A stretch of 13,832 nucleotides of DNA from Bacteriovorax stolpii (GTDB lineage Bacteria; Bdellovibrionota; Bacteriovoracia; Bacteriovoracales; Bacteriovoracaceae). Positions 1 through 5,866 of this stretch are shown here, piece by piece. The notes beneath the pieces were generated by a model that did no database searches, was not told the DNA's origin, and saw nothing but the letters and a program-made list of their open reading frames with translations. The DNA lies in assembly GCA_945890905.1 (NCBI GenBank), contig CAMDDI010000071.1, positions 1 through 13,832 of the forward strand, given 5' to 3'. Position 1 is the stretch's first letter. Every line of letters starts with the position of its first letter. A program made the position numbers and the translations under genes.

Positions 1-157
1 GCTCGTCAACAAACTGAGCTATTGCAATGGATTCAACTTCAATCTTGCCCGGTAGAGTGCTCTCAACGGCACAAGTATTATACACACCTGTGAGATTAGG
101 ACAGGCCAGGGCCCCAAAAGAAAAACTAAGTGCAAAAATCGCGATTAAAGATTTCAT
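1..157 (-). CDS. Small secreted cysteine protein, paralog of next gene (partial)
   Basis: Only the first 52 residues are inside the window; the 3' end is cut by the left edge. The start is the ATG read leftward from 157. It has an AAGGA ribosome binding site that overlaps the TAA stop of the upstream gene, so the two are probably translationally coupled. Residues 1-18 are a signal peptide ending in Ala-Leu-Ala, and the mature protein would start at Cys19 (CPNLTG). Cys19 and Cys29 sit at the same positions as in the neighbour at 167-625, and 11 of residues 16-30 are identical, so this is a tandem duplicate. The Ala-Leu-Ala-Cys junction is not a canonical lipobox because position -3 is Ala. Signal peptidase I cleavage is therefore more likely than lipid attachment. 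The function is unknown. Confidence 0.8.
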   Translation of the reverse strand, partial: MKSLIAIFALSFSFGALACPNLTGVYNTCAVESTLPGKIEVESIAIAQFVDE

Positions 158-166
158 TTAAGATCC

Positions 167-625
167 TTATCTGCAAACAATTGTGAAACTAGCATCTTCA
201 GCTTTCATACTTAAAACAAGGGCTCCATCAGCTTTTTTGATTTCCGATTTACCAGAGAATGAAAAGTCTCCAACGTCTGGAACCGATACTGATACAGTGA
301 TATCAGTCTTAAGAACATTATTCTGGCAAGAAGTCACAAGAGTCGTTGTTTCAACAGCACCATCAACAACCTCAGTTGTGATATCAGGTCTACCATCAGC
401 AGTTACTGATTCTGTTTGGGTACCTTCATCATCAGTTGAAACCATCGTATAAACGGTCCCACCAGCTGAATTATCTGATTGAGACATTGTCATCGAACGA
501 AGAGTTGGACCATCACCCTGATCTCCACTTACAACGGAGCAGCTATTATAAGTGCCTCTCAAATTTGGACAAGCAAGAGCTGAAAAAGATAAACCAAGAG
601 TTAAAAGCATAAGACTGAGTTTCAT
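167..625 (-). CDS. Small secreted protein with four cysteines, function unknown
   Basis: This is a 152-residue protein. Residues 1-18 form a signal peptide (MKLSL start, hydrophobic core, ALA end). The mature part begins with CPNLRGTYNSC and is rich in Thr, Ser, Val and Asp, with alternating patterns that suggest a small beta-sheet domain. Its cysteines are at 19, 29, 100 and 151. An even number in an exported protein suggests two disulfides, possibly tying the N-terminal CPNL..Y..C segment to the C-terminus (VCR). The start has a GGAG site about seven bases upstream. The gene is first in a minus-strand pair with its paralog, nine bases apart. It diverges from the hydrolase gene at 737 across about 110 bases, where I found no convincing promoter hexamers. 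I do not recognise a named family. Confidence 0.85.
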   Translation of the reverse strand: MKLSLMLLTLGLSFSALACPNLRGTYNSCSVVSGDQGDGPTLRSMTMSQSDNSAGGTVYTMVSTDDEGTQTESVTADGRPDITTEVVDGAVETTTLVTSCQNNVLKTDITVSVSVPDVGDFSFSGKSEIKKADGALVLSMKAEDASFTIVCR

Positions 626-736
626 TAATTCTCCGTTTATTTATTTAAATTTGATCGTTGATAACATAACTGATTCTGACTATCCTCTGAGACCTATTGT
701 GAATTTTTGTAAATATTACGTAAATAAGGGGTACTC

Positions 737-1495
737 ATGAAATGGTTACTATTTTTGTTATTGCCTACCATCACTTGGGCAAAAGTTGTGACTGAGAAGA
801 TAACTTACGAAAAAGACGGCGTGAAAATGGATGGAATTATTGCCTATGAAGCCAAGGCGACTAAACAGGCCCGTCCCGGTGTTTTGGTCTTTCATAACTG
901 GATGGGAAATACTGAAGAGTCTATTGGACGAGCAAAAGATCTAGCAGCTTTAGGTTATGTGGCCTTTGCTGCTGATATCTATGGATCAGGTATAAGACCT
1001 AAGGATTTTAAAGAAGCTTCTGAACTGGCCACAATTTATAAAACTGATCGCAAGCTCATGCGCACCCGAGCTCAGGCTGCTCTAGATGCTTTACTTGCCA
1101 CGAAGAAGGCCGATGCTAGAAGAATCACAGCTATTGGATACTGTTTTGGTGGCACGGTAGCTCTTGAAATGGCCCGTGCTCAAGCTCCTCTTATAGGTGT
1201 TGTAAGCTTTCACGGAGGCCTCTCAACGACGATGAAGGCCACTACCACAGCGACTCATATCCTTGCTTTGCACGGTGGGGATGATCCCTATGTTCCTCAG
1301 GACGAAGTTATAGAATTTCAGAAGGAGATGAGAGAGGCCAAAGCTGATTGGCAGTTTGTTTCTTACGGCAATGCGGTTCACTCATTTACTGAGAAGGCGG
1401 CCGGAAATGATAACTCAAAGGGTGCAGCCTATAATGAGCTGGCCGATCAAAGATCATGGGAAGAAATGAAGCGATTCTTTAAAGAAATCCTGTAA
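737..1495 (+). CDS. Exported dienelactone hydrolase family protein
   Basis: This 252-residue protein is an alpha/beta hydrolase of the dienelactone hydrolase family. The nucleophile elbow is GYCFGG with Cys136. The acid is probably Asp183 in GGDDPYVP, and the catalytic histidine is His215 in AVHSF, giving the Cys-Asp-His triad known for this family. The early FHNWMG and ADIYG segments (about 52-57 and 79-83) also match the fold. Residues 1-15 (MKWLLFLLLPTITWA) look like a signal peptide, so the enzyme probably works in the periplasm or outside the cell. Classical members are cytoplasmic, so its substrate is unlikely to be the chlorocatechol-pathway lactone. An ester or thioester is a guess. 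The ATG has an AAGGGG ribosome binding site. The gene stands alone, with a hairpin just after its stop. Confidence 0.88.
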   Translation: MKWLLFLLLPTITWAKVVTEKITYEKDGVKMDGIIAYEAKATKQARPGVLVFHNWMGNTEESIGRAKDLAALGYVAFAADIYGSGIRPKDFKEASELATIYKTDRKLMRTRAQAALDALLATKKADARRITAIGYCFGGTVALEMARAQAPLIGVVSFHGGLSTTMKATTTATHILALHGGDDPYVPQDEVIEFQKEMREAKADWQFVSYGNAVHSFTEKAAGNDNSKGAAYNELADQRSWEEMKRFFKEIL

Positions 1496-1500
1496 AAATG

Positions 1501-1552
1501 ATGGGCTTTTTCTAAGAGAAACCTAGGAAAAGCCCATAACGCTACGCGTTAT
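1501..1552 (+). terminator. Two adjacent hairpins after the hydrolase gene
   Basis: A 14-base-pair stem (1501-1514 with 1524-1537, core ATGGGCTTTT/AAAAGCCCAT, one G-T pair) has a nine-base loop. It is immediately followed by a second perfect 7-base-pair stem (ATAACGC/GCGTTAT, 1536-1542 with 1546-1552) with a three-base loop. The first begins three bases after the hydrolase stop codon. There is no T-run after it on the plus strand, so it is not a textbook intrinsic terminator for the gene before it. Read on the minus strand, the long stem is followed by a TTTTT run four bases later, so it may also stop antisense transcripts coming from the right. A role in mRNA 3'-end protection is equally possible. 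Confidence 0.5.
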
Positions 1553-1620
1553 CAGTAACTTCTACTTACTCCCTTAATGCTTGTATTCAGAGCTTTTTAT
1601 GTTCCAGTAAAACACTCTCA

Positions 1621-2310
1621 ATGAACTTAAAACTCATCCTGACTATTATGATTTTCAGTGTCTGTTCAAAGGCCTTTGCCCTTTACGGCGCTCGTCCACT
1701 CAAGAGTGGAGAACATGAGGCCGTTCTCTCGCTTCATTTGAGTGATCCGCAAAACCCTCAGTATAACTATTTTTGTAACGCCGTTTTAATCTCGCCCAAA
1801 ACTTTACTGACCGCAGCCCACTGTATCGAAGTCATGGGCAATGAAGTTTACGAAGCAACACCTTGGCTGACTTATCATCCAGAATTTGTTCGCGTGAATG
1901 TTAAAGGTGTAAAGGCCCAGGTGAGTGAGATCACTTTTGCTCCGTCTTACTTTGAGGTTTTAGGATTCGGCGGGGAAGACTTGGCCCTCATCACTCTGAA
2001 AAATCCCATCAGCACCATTGCTCCACTTCCCATCATAAAAAAATCAGTTCTAAAAATTGGTCAAAGTCTTACTCTGGTGTCCCGACAAATGTCGGCGCCC
2101 ACAAAACTTATTAAGAAGACTCAATATCAAAGCAGCACTGTGCTTGTGACTGATGGTAGTGCTAGTGGTACTTGTCTGGGTGACTCTGGTGGAGCTCTAT
2201 TGAGTAATGAAAACGGCCAGTGGGGACTGGCCGGAATTCTGACTTATCAAGGAGAAGAGAGTTGTGAGCGAAAAAATACGGTCTCGTTTTTTCCTAGATC
2301 ACAGTTTTAA
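1621..2310 (+). CDS. Secreted trypsin-fold (S1 family) serine protease
   Basis: The 229-residue product has a signal peptide (residues 1-20, ending SKAFA) and the S1 peptidase triad: His67 in LTAAHC, Asp120 in EDLALI and Ser189 in GDSGG. Cys52/Cys68 and Cys185/Cys215 correspond to two conserved disulfides. By alignment from GDSGG, the S1-pocket position (Asp189 in trypsin numbering) is Gly183, so trypsin-like Arg/Lys preference is not expected. No IVGG-type activation site is seen after the signal peptide. The chain ends at NTVSFFPRSQF, short of the C-terminal helix that normally completes the fold, and no other frame restores it. The 3' end overlaps the convergent fumarase gene by 17 bases. 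There is no clear ribosome binding site before the ATG. Family assignment is firm; activity is less certain because of the short C-terminus. Confidence 0.87.
   Translation: MNLKLILTIMIFSVCSKAFALYGARPLKSGEHEAVLSLHLSDPQNPQYNYFCNAVLISPKTLLTAAHCIEVMGNEVYEATPWLTYHPEFVRVNVKGVKAQVSEITFAPSYFEVLGFGGEDLALITLKNPISTIAPLPIIKKSVLKIGQSLTLVSRQMSAPTKLIKKTQYQSSTVLVTDGSASGTCLGDSGGALLSNENGQWGLAGILTYQGEESCERKNTVSFFPRSQF
2270..2293. terminator. AT-rich hairpin at convergent gene ends, possible two-way terminator
   Basis: GAAAAAA (2270-2276) pairs with TTTTTTC (2287-2293). An inner CG/CG pair, a TA bulge and a GTCT loop complete the hairpin. It lies in the last codons of the protease gene and directly after the stop of the fumarase beta gene on the other strand. 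On both strands the distal arm is a T-run, as expected of a terminator that works in both directions. The stem is mostly A-T, so it would be weak. Confidence 0.35.
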
Positions 2311-2863
2311 GCACTTCTTTTGAATGTTCTTCCACTTCTTTGTGAAGAGAATTTCCATGAGCGTCCATGGTTACTACCACTGGAAAATCAACTACTGATA
2401 ATTCCCAAATAGCTTCAGGTAATCCAAATTCATCCCAGTACAGGCCATCTACAGATGTAATTTTTTCAGCAAGTACCTGGGCCGCTCCTCCCACTGCGTG
2501 CAAATAAACACAGCCGTATTGCTTACAGGCGTCCAGAGTTTTCTGTCCCATGCCACCTTTGCCAATAACTCCCACAATACCATAGTCCCGGATCACTTCA
2601 TGCTGATAGGGTTCTTCGCGAATTGAAGTCGTGGGGCCAGCTGCAGTGACTTTCCATTTTCCCGTTTTTTTATCTTTAAGAGTCACTGGGCCACAGTGAT
2701 AGATGATCTGATTTTTTAGATCTACTGGCGGCCTGTTGCCGTCATGAATGTGCTTGTGAACAGCGTCTCGTCCCGTGAAGAGTTTTCCCGTGATAAGAAC
2801 CATATCTCCCACTTTAAACTCTCGAACAGCTTCAGCAGTAAAAGGATAAGTTAAACGTTTCAT
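2294..2863 (-). CDS. Class I fumarate hydratase, beta subunit
   Basis: This 189-residue protein corresponds to the C-terminal domain of Fe-S (class I) fumarases and tartrate dehydratases. Family hallmarks are GRDAVHK (31-37), AAGPTTSIREE (74-84, substrate-binding region), GKGGMG (101-106), HAVGGAA (122-128) and the WDEFGLPEAIWEL segment (143-155). With the alpha subunit encoded just upstream it would convert fumarate to L-malate in the TCA cycle, in the cytoplasm. The start codon follows the alpha stop by nine bases, and its AAGGA site overlaps that stop, which suggests coupled synthesis of the two subunits. L(+)-tartrate dehydratase cannot be excluded from sequence alone, but fumarase is the common role for this pair. 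Its last 17 bases overlap the convergent protease gene. Confidence 0.92.
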   Translation of the reverse strand: MKRLTYPFTAEAVREFKVGDMVLITGKLFTGRDAVHKHIHDGNRPPVDLKNQIIYHCGPVTLKDKKTGKWKVTAAGPTTSIREEPYQHEVIRDYGIVGVIGKGGMGQKTLDACKQYGCVYLHAVGGAAQVLAEKITSVDGLYWDEFGLPEAIWELSVVDFPVVVTMDAHGNSLHKEVEEHSKEVLKTVI

Positions 2864-2872
2864 TGTAATTCC

Positions 2873-3817
2873 TTAGTAGAGCCACTTTTTAATTTTTAAA
2901 TTTTTATCTAGTACAATGCCTTGTCGGCGGAAGGCCCAGCACATGTAAGAGATACTTACAAAAAAAGATGCTGGCACTCGGTTCGCACTGGTAATTTTGC
3001 AAGAGAGCAGAGTGGTCTTACCACCAAAGCCCATAGGCCCGATTCCGAGCTTATTGCAAGTCTCAACAATTTCTTTTTCGAGTTTGTTGAGTTCTGAGTG
3101 AGGATTTTTATCATCTAGTTTTCTGAGTAATTGTTTTTTAGCGTAGTATGCCGAGTCTGCTCTGTCTCCACCGACACAAACTCCAAGCGCTCCAGGACCG
3201 CAACCTTTTCCTTGAGCCTTATGAACTGAATCAATCACAACTTTGCGTACACCTTCTAAATCTCTACCCGCCCCTAAAGTGGTATCTGGAAGAGAGTACT
3301 GAGCGGAGACGTTTTCACATCCGCCACCTTTGAGTACCAACTTCACTTCGATCTCTTTACCTTTATGCTCATAAAAATGGATTGAAGGATGTCCCTCGCC
3401 TAAATTTGTTCCGGCGTTTTCACCAGTTAATGAGTTCACCGAATTCTGACGAAGGTATCCTGCTTGAGTGGCCTTGGTGACTGATTTTTTTATGAGATCT
3501 TTGAAATCATTTTGACGGAAACCTGGCGGGTGATAGACGAAAAAAATTACTGTTCCAGTATCTTGGCAAAGAGGCTGAGATTTAATTTTTGCCAGATCAA
3601 TATTATCTTTGATAATTCCCATAGCATAAGATGCGGTGGTGTCTTTAACTTCATTTTTCATGGAGTCGCGCAAAACTCTTTGAACATCTTCAGGCACTAC
3701 GGTTGAAGTGATACGAATCAGTTCAATTAAAGAATCAATGGTTTGATCTTTTGGACTCTTCTTTTTAGCGAGAATTTTTTTCTTTGCCACTTTTTTTGCT
3801 GCGACTTTTTTCGTCAT
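2873..3817 (-). CDS. Class I fumarate hydratase, alpha (Fe-S) subunit
   Basis: This 314-residue protein corresponds to the N-terminal domain of class I fumarases. The likely [4Fe-4S] ligands are Cys84 in CQDTGT, Cys206 in KGCGPGALG and Cys293 in YMCWAFRR. The order and spacing resemble the three cluster cysteines of single-chain class I fumarases. GMGFGGKTT-like GPMGFGGKTTLL (260-271) is also typical. Residues 2-23 are an unusual basic leader of mostly Lys, Ala and Val, placed before the normal family start (about QTIDSLIELIR). The ATG at 3817 has a perfect AAGGAG site five bases away and no other ATG occurs before residue 53, so the leader is probably real. It pairs with the beta subunit downstream; the divergent neighbour is the OsmC-family gene. 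Confidence 0.93.
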   Translation of the reverse strand: MTKKVAAKKVAKKKILAKKKSPKDQTIDSLIELIRITSTVVPEDVQRVLRDSMKNEVKDTTASYAMGIIKDNIDLAKIKSQPLCQDTGTVIFFVYHPPGFRQNDFKDLIKKSVTKATQAGYLRQNSVNSLTGENAGTNLGEGHPSIHFYEHKGKEIEVKLVLKGGGCENVSAQYSLPDTTLGAGRDLEGVRKVVIDSVHKAQGKGCGPGALGVCVGGDRADSAYYAKKQLLRKLDDKNPHSELNKLEKEIVETCNKLGIGPMGFGGKTTLLSCKITSANRVPASFFVSISYMCWAFRRQGIVLDKNLKIKKWLY

Positions 3818-3822
3818 GGGAT

Positions 3823-3828
3823 CTCCTT
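3823..3828 (-). promoter_or_regulatory. Strong ribosome binding site fixing the fumarase alpha start
   Basis: AAGGAG on the minus strand lies five bases before the ATG at 3817. It supports the long start and therefore the reality of the lysine-rich N-terminal leader. Confidence 0.75.
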
Positions 3829-3854
3829 AAATATAGGAATATTTTAACCGCAAT

Positions 3855-3882
3855 TTGATCAATCAAAAGATTTTTTTAAAAT
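3855..3882 (+). promoter_or_regulatory. Candidate sigma-70 promoter for the OsmC-family gene
   Basis: TTGATC (3855-3860) and TAAAAT (3877-3882) are separated by 16 bases, matching the -35 and -10 consensus at four and five of six positions. TTGATC is part of the 8-base palindrome TTGATCAA (3855-3862), which could be an operator. Transcription would start near 3889, giving a leader of about 90 bases. A second -10-like TATACT at 3886-3891 has no suitable -35. Confidence 0.4.
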
Positions 3883-3888
3883 GTATAT

Positions 3889-3979
3889 ACTGACCAGAGT
3901 GCTCCGGTATCTAGGAGGCTTGACAGCATCCTTAGGAAGGAAGAAAAATCTATGGAATTAAACTAAAAATAGGAGTTGT
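3889..3979 (+). other. Possibly structured mRNA leader of the OsmC-family gene
   Basis: If the promoter above is right, this is the untranslated leader. It holds CTCC (3902-3905), which can pair with GGAG at 3914-3917 or with the ribosome binding site GGAG at 3972-3975. A second small hairpin TCCTT/AAGGA lies at 3929-3941. The copies TAGGAGG and TAGGAGT make the two CTCC pairings mutually exclusive. No known riboswitch class is recognised. Confidence 0.25.
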
Positions 3980-4384
3980 ATGCATCAGATGAGAGTTGAG
4001 TATCAAGGTGGATTTAGAACTAAAGCTGAACATCTTGATTCAAAGAATACCATTATCACTGATGCTCCTAAAGACAATCAGGGGCAGGGAGAAGCTTTTT
4101 CACCCACTGATCTTATGAGTTCGTCTCTTGCCAGCTGTATGCTGACTATTGCGGCAATGAAGGGGAAGTCTCTAGGGATTGAGCTTCAGGGAGTGACAGT
4201 TGAGGTTCAGAAGAAGATGCAGGCGTCTCCCCGGAAGGTGTCGGAGATTGTATTGCGTTTTGATTGGAAGGGACTTGATCAGCGGATTTCGCTAGAACAT
4301 CTCTCGGAGCTAAAAGCTGCGGCGATGAATTGTCCGGTTGCACTTTCGCTGGATCCTTCGGTAGTGAAGACGATGATTTGGTAG
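3980..4384 (+). CDS. OsmC/YhfA-family protein
   Basis: The 134-residue protein matches the OsmC family, cytoplasmic proteins that in many cases reduce organic hydroperoxides through two cysteines. It shows the FSPTDLMSSSLASCM segment with Cys53, the central helix, and the C-terminal NCPV with Cys118, the usual cysteine pair. Its length is normal for the small YhfA-like branch. The start at 3980 follows AGGAG by four bases; a second in-frame ATG three codons later is a weaker choice. The last 239 bases are antisense to the 3' end of the subtilase gene. Third-position G is 12 of 55 codons before the overlap and 41 of 78 inside it (by-eye count). Peroxide reduction is family knowledge, not shown here. 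Confidence 0.9.
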   Translation: MHQMRVEYQGGFRTKAEHLDSKNTIITDAPKDNQGQGEAFSPTDLMSSSLASCMLTIAAMKGKSLGIELQGVTVEVQKKMQASPRKVSEIVLRFDWKGLDQRISLEHLSELKAAAMNCPVALSLDPSVVKTMIW

Positions 4385-5789
4385 GTAGAGGATTTGTTTC
4401 ATCCGCACTGGGTTCTTCCTCAATTTCGTGAGGAAGAATCACTTGGGGAATAGAATCCATCACTTTCTGTTGCAATCCTCGTCCAAAATTAATTGTATCT
4501 TCCATAGGTATCAAATCTAGCTTGGCCAATCTGATGGCCCCGTCTACTTGCATATCTTTTGATAAGAGAGCGGCCTTAATCGCCCGCTGATTGTTGACTA
4601 CTGCTGAAGATTTGAGTTTCGTTTTTAAATGGGGCTTTTCATCACCAGTTTCTAAAAGAATTTTTTTCACATCACTGGGTGTAAGTTTAGGATTTGCGTT
4701 CATCACCTGTGCCGCAATATTGGAAATATAGGGAGCGGCCATGGAAGTCCCGCTGGAAGGGGAGTGAGTCTCACCAATGCCTTGAGTATAAACTTTTGGA
4801 ATCAAAGAGAGCACTGCAACACCTGGAGCTCCTAGATCCACAAAATCTTGTCCATAGTTTGAGAAGCTTGCTAAGTAGTCACCATTCATGGCCGCCACTG
4901 TCATACTGTTGGGGAGTTGAATTTTTGAAGGGTAGTGGTGGAACTTCTCGTTATCTAGTCCAGAGTTTCCGGCGGAAAAAACAAAAAGCATATTTGAGTA
5001 GCGCTTAACAGTCTTGGTTCCACGAGCGTAGAGTTCAGTAAAATATTTATCTACCACATCTTTAAGTTTTGCCTCATCAATCTGTTTACCAGTTAGTGTC
5101 AGATAGTTTTCACGGAACTTGGTCATAATATTTTTGTAAGTAATCCCATAAGAAGCATTTATGACATTTACATTCTTGGCCGAAAGATAGTGGCAGAGTT
5201 TAGCGAATTTACGGGACACACGGTTTAAAGAATTATGGATTTCTTCTTGGAACTTTTCTTCTGGAGTTTTCCCTTTAAGGGGCTCCATACCTTCTGGAGT
5301 AGTGTCTTCGACTGCTACAACTGGTGAAGGTATATTAATTCCTCGTATAGGGATGATGCTAATGTTGTCCCCTTCACGAAGAGCAATTCCTGCCACAAAA
5401 GTTCCATGGGAGTGTTTTTTAAAGGCCTTTACTTTTTCCATGAAAACTTTGTCTGAGGTTCTTTTTTTAAACCACTCAAATTCATCTAAGGAGAGGCCTT
5501 GGGAGTGCCCTTTGGCACGCAAGTTTCTAAAGAGTAAAATTTCTTGTAGTGAAGTGGAGTCATCCAGTACCGATTTCTTGAGATGACTATTGTCATGAAA
5601 ATTCCAACCATGAAATTCTTTAATAAGTTTGGGATCAATGGCCTCTTCATCTGTTTCTTGCTTCAGAATCTTAGGTCGCAAAAAATCATGATCTAAATCA
5701 AAACCTGTATCGATAATAGCAATGGTGGCACTCATTGAGGGGAGTGAGAAGGTCAGGAAAATAAAGGAGAGAAAAAGACTTTTTGCCAT
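4146..5789 (-). CDS. Secreted subtilisin-like serine protease with Pro/Ser-rich tail
   Basis: The 547-residue protein is a subtilase (peptidase S8). The triad is Asp27 in AIIDTGFD, His128 in HSHGTFVAGI and Ser349 in SGTSMAAP, with oxyanion Asn275 in SAGNSG. Residues 1-21 are a signal peptide, and the catalytic Asp lies only six residues after it, so there is no room for the usual inhibitory propeptide. Long insertions sit between Asp and His (about 40-120) and after His (about 155-200). The catalytic domain ends near 410. From about 455 the chain is a low-complexity tail rich in Pro and Ser: 31 of the last 79 residues by eye. Those 79 residues are encoded antisense to the OsmC-family gene. 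There is no ribosome binding site; a -10 element suggests leaderless translation. Confidence 0.9.
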   Translation of the reverse strand: MAKSLFLSFIFLTFSLPSMSATIAIIDTGFDLDHDFLRPKILKQETDEEAIDPKLIKEFHGWNFHDNSHLKKSVLDDSTSLQEILLFRNLRAKGHSQGLSLDEFEWFKKRTSDKVFMEKVKAFKKHSHGTFVAGIALREGDNISIIPIRGINIPSPVVAVEDTTPEGMEPLKGKTPEEKFQEEIHNSLNRVSRKFAKLCHYLSAKNVNVINASYGITYKNIMTKFRENYLTLTGKQIDEAKLKDVVDKYFTELYARGTKTVKRYSNMLFVFSAGNSGLDNEKFHHYPSKIQLPNSMTVAAMNGDYLASFSNYGQDFVDLGAPGVAVLSLIPKVYTQGIGETHSPSSGTSMAAPYISNIAAQVMNANPKLTPSDVKKILLETGDEKPHLKTKLKSSAVVNNQRAIKAALLSKDMQVDGAIRLAKLDLIPMEDTINFGRGLQQKVMDSIPQVILPHEIEEEPSADETNPLPTKSSSSLPKDPAKVQPDNSSPQLLAPRDVLAKSADQVPSNQNAIQSPTPSGETPASSSEPQLSLPEAQSLETSPSLPQ

Positions 5790-5826
5790 TGATAAAATTG
5801 TAACGGCAAATGAGGTTTTAGGACAA
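5790..5826 (-). promoter_or_regulatory. Candidate promoter for a leaderless subtilase mRNA
   Basis: On the minus strand TTGTCC (5826-5821) and TACAAT (5802-5797) are 18 bases apart, matching consensus at four and five of six positions. The -10 ends seven bases before the ATG, so transcription should begin at or next to the start codon. This fits the absence of a ribosome binding site. The -35 touches the T-run of the yceI terminator. Confidence 0.5.
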
Positions 5827-5851
5827 TAAAAAGGGGCCCTATCGGGCCCCT
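5825..5851 (-). terminator. Intrinsic terminator of the yceI-like gene
   Basis: On the minus strand AGGGGCCC pairs perfectly with GGGCCCCT (8 base pairs, 5851-5844 with 5839-5832). The loop is GATA, and TTTTATT follows at once. It lies 15 bases after the stop of the YceI-family gene. This is the clearest intrinsic terminator in the window. Confidence 0.9.
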
Positions 5852-5866
5852 AGAAGTTCAAGAATA

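Noticed and set aside
183..452. 89-codon plus-strand frame opposite the small secreted protein
   Set aside because: It is antisense to a gene with a clear signal peptide and ribosome binding site, and shows no domain of its own.
2294..2340. Frameshift that might restore the C-terminus of the S1 protease
   Set aside because: Both alternative frames after SFFPR stop within a few codons and give no Trp-containing helix.
3920..3925. Perfect TTGACA as a -35 element for the OsmC-family gene
   Set aside because: No -10-like hexamer occurs 16-18 bases downstream; the sequence there is GAAAAA.
3925..3950. GGAAGGAAG resembling the conserved loop of bacterial SRP RNA
   Set aside because: The flanking bases do not form the SRP internal loops or stem, and the stretch lies in a probable mRNA leader.
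3881..3961. 26-codon open frame upstream of the OsmC-family gene
   Set aside because: It has no ribosome binding site, probably starts upstream of the mRNA start, and its translation is unremarkable. Chance is likely.
4694..5008. 104-codon plus-strand frame opposite the subtilase catalytic domain
   Set aside because: It is a shadow of the conserved protease codons, with no ribosome binding site and no recognisable motif.
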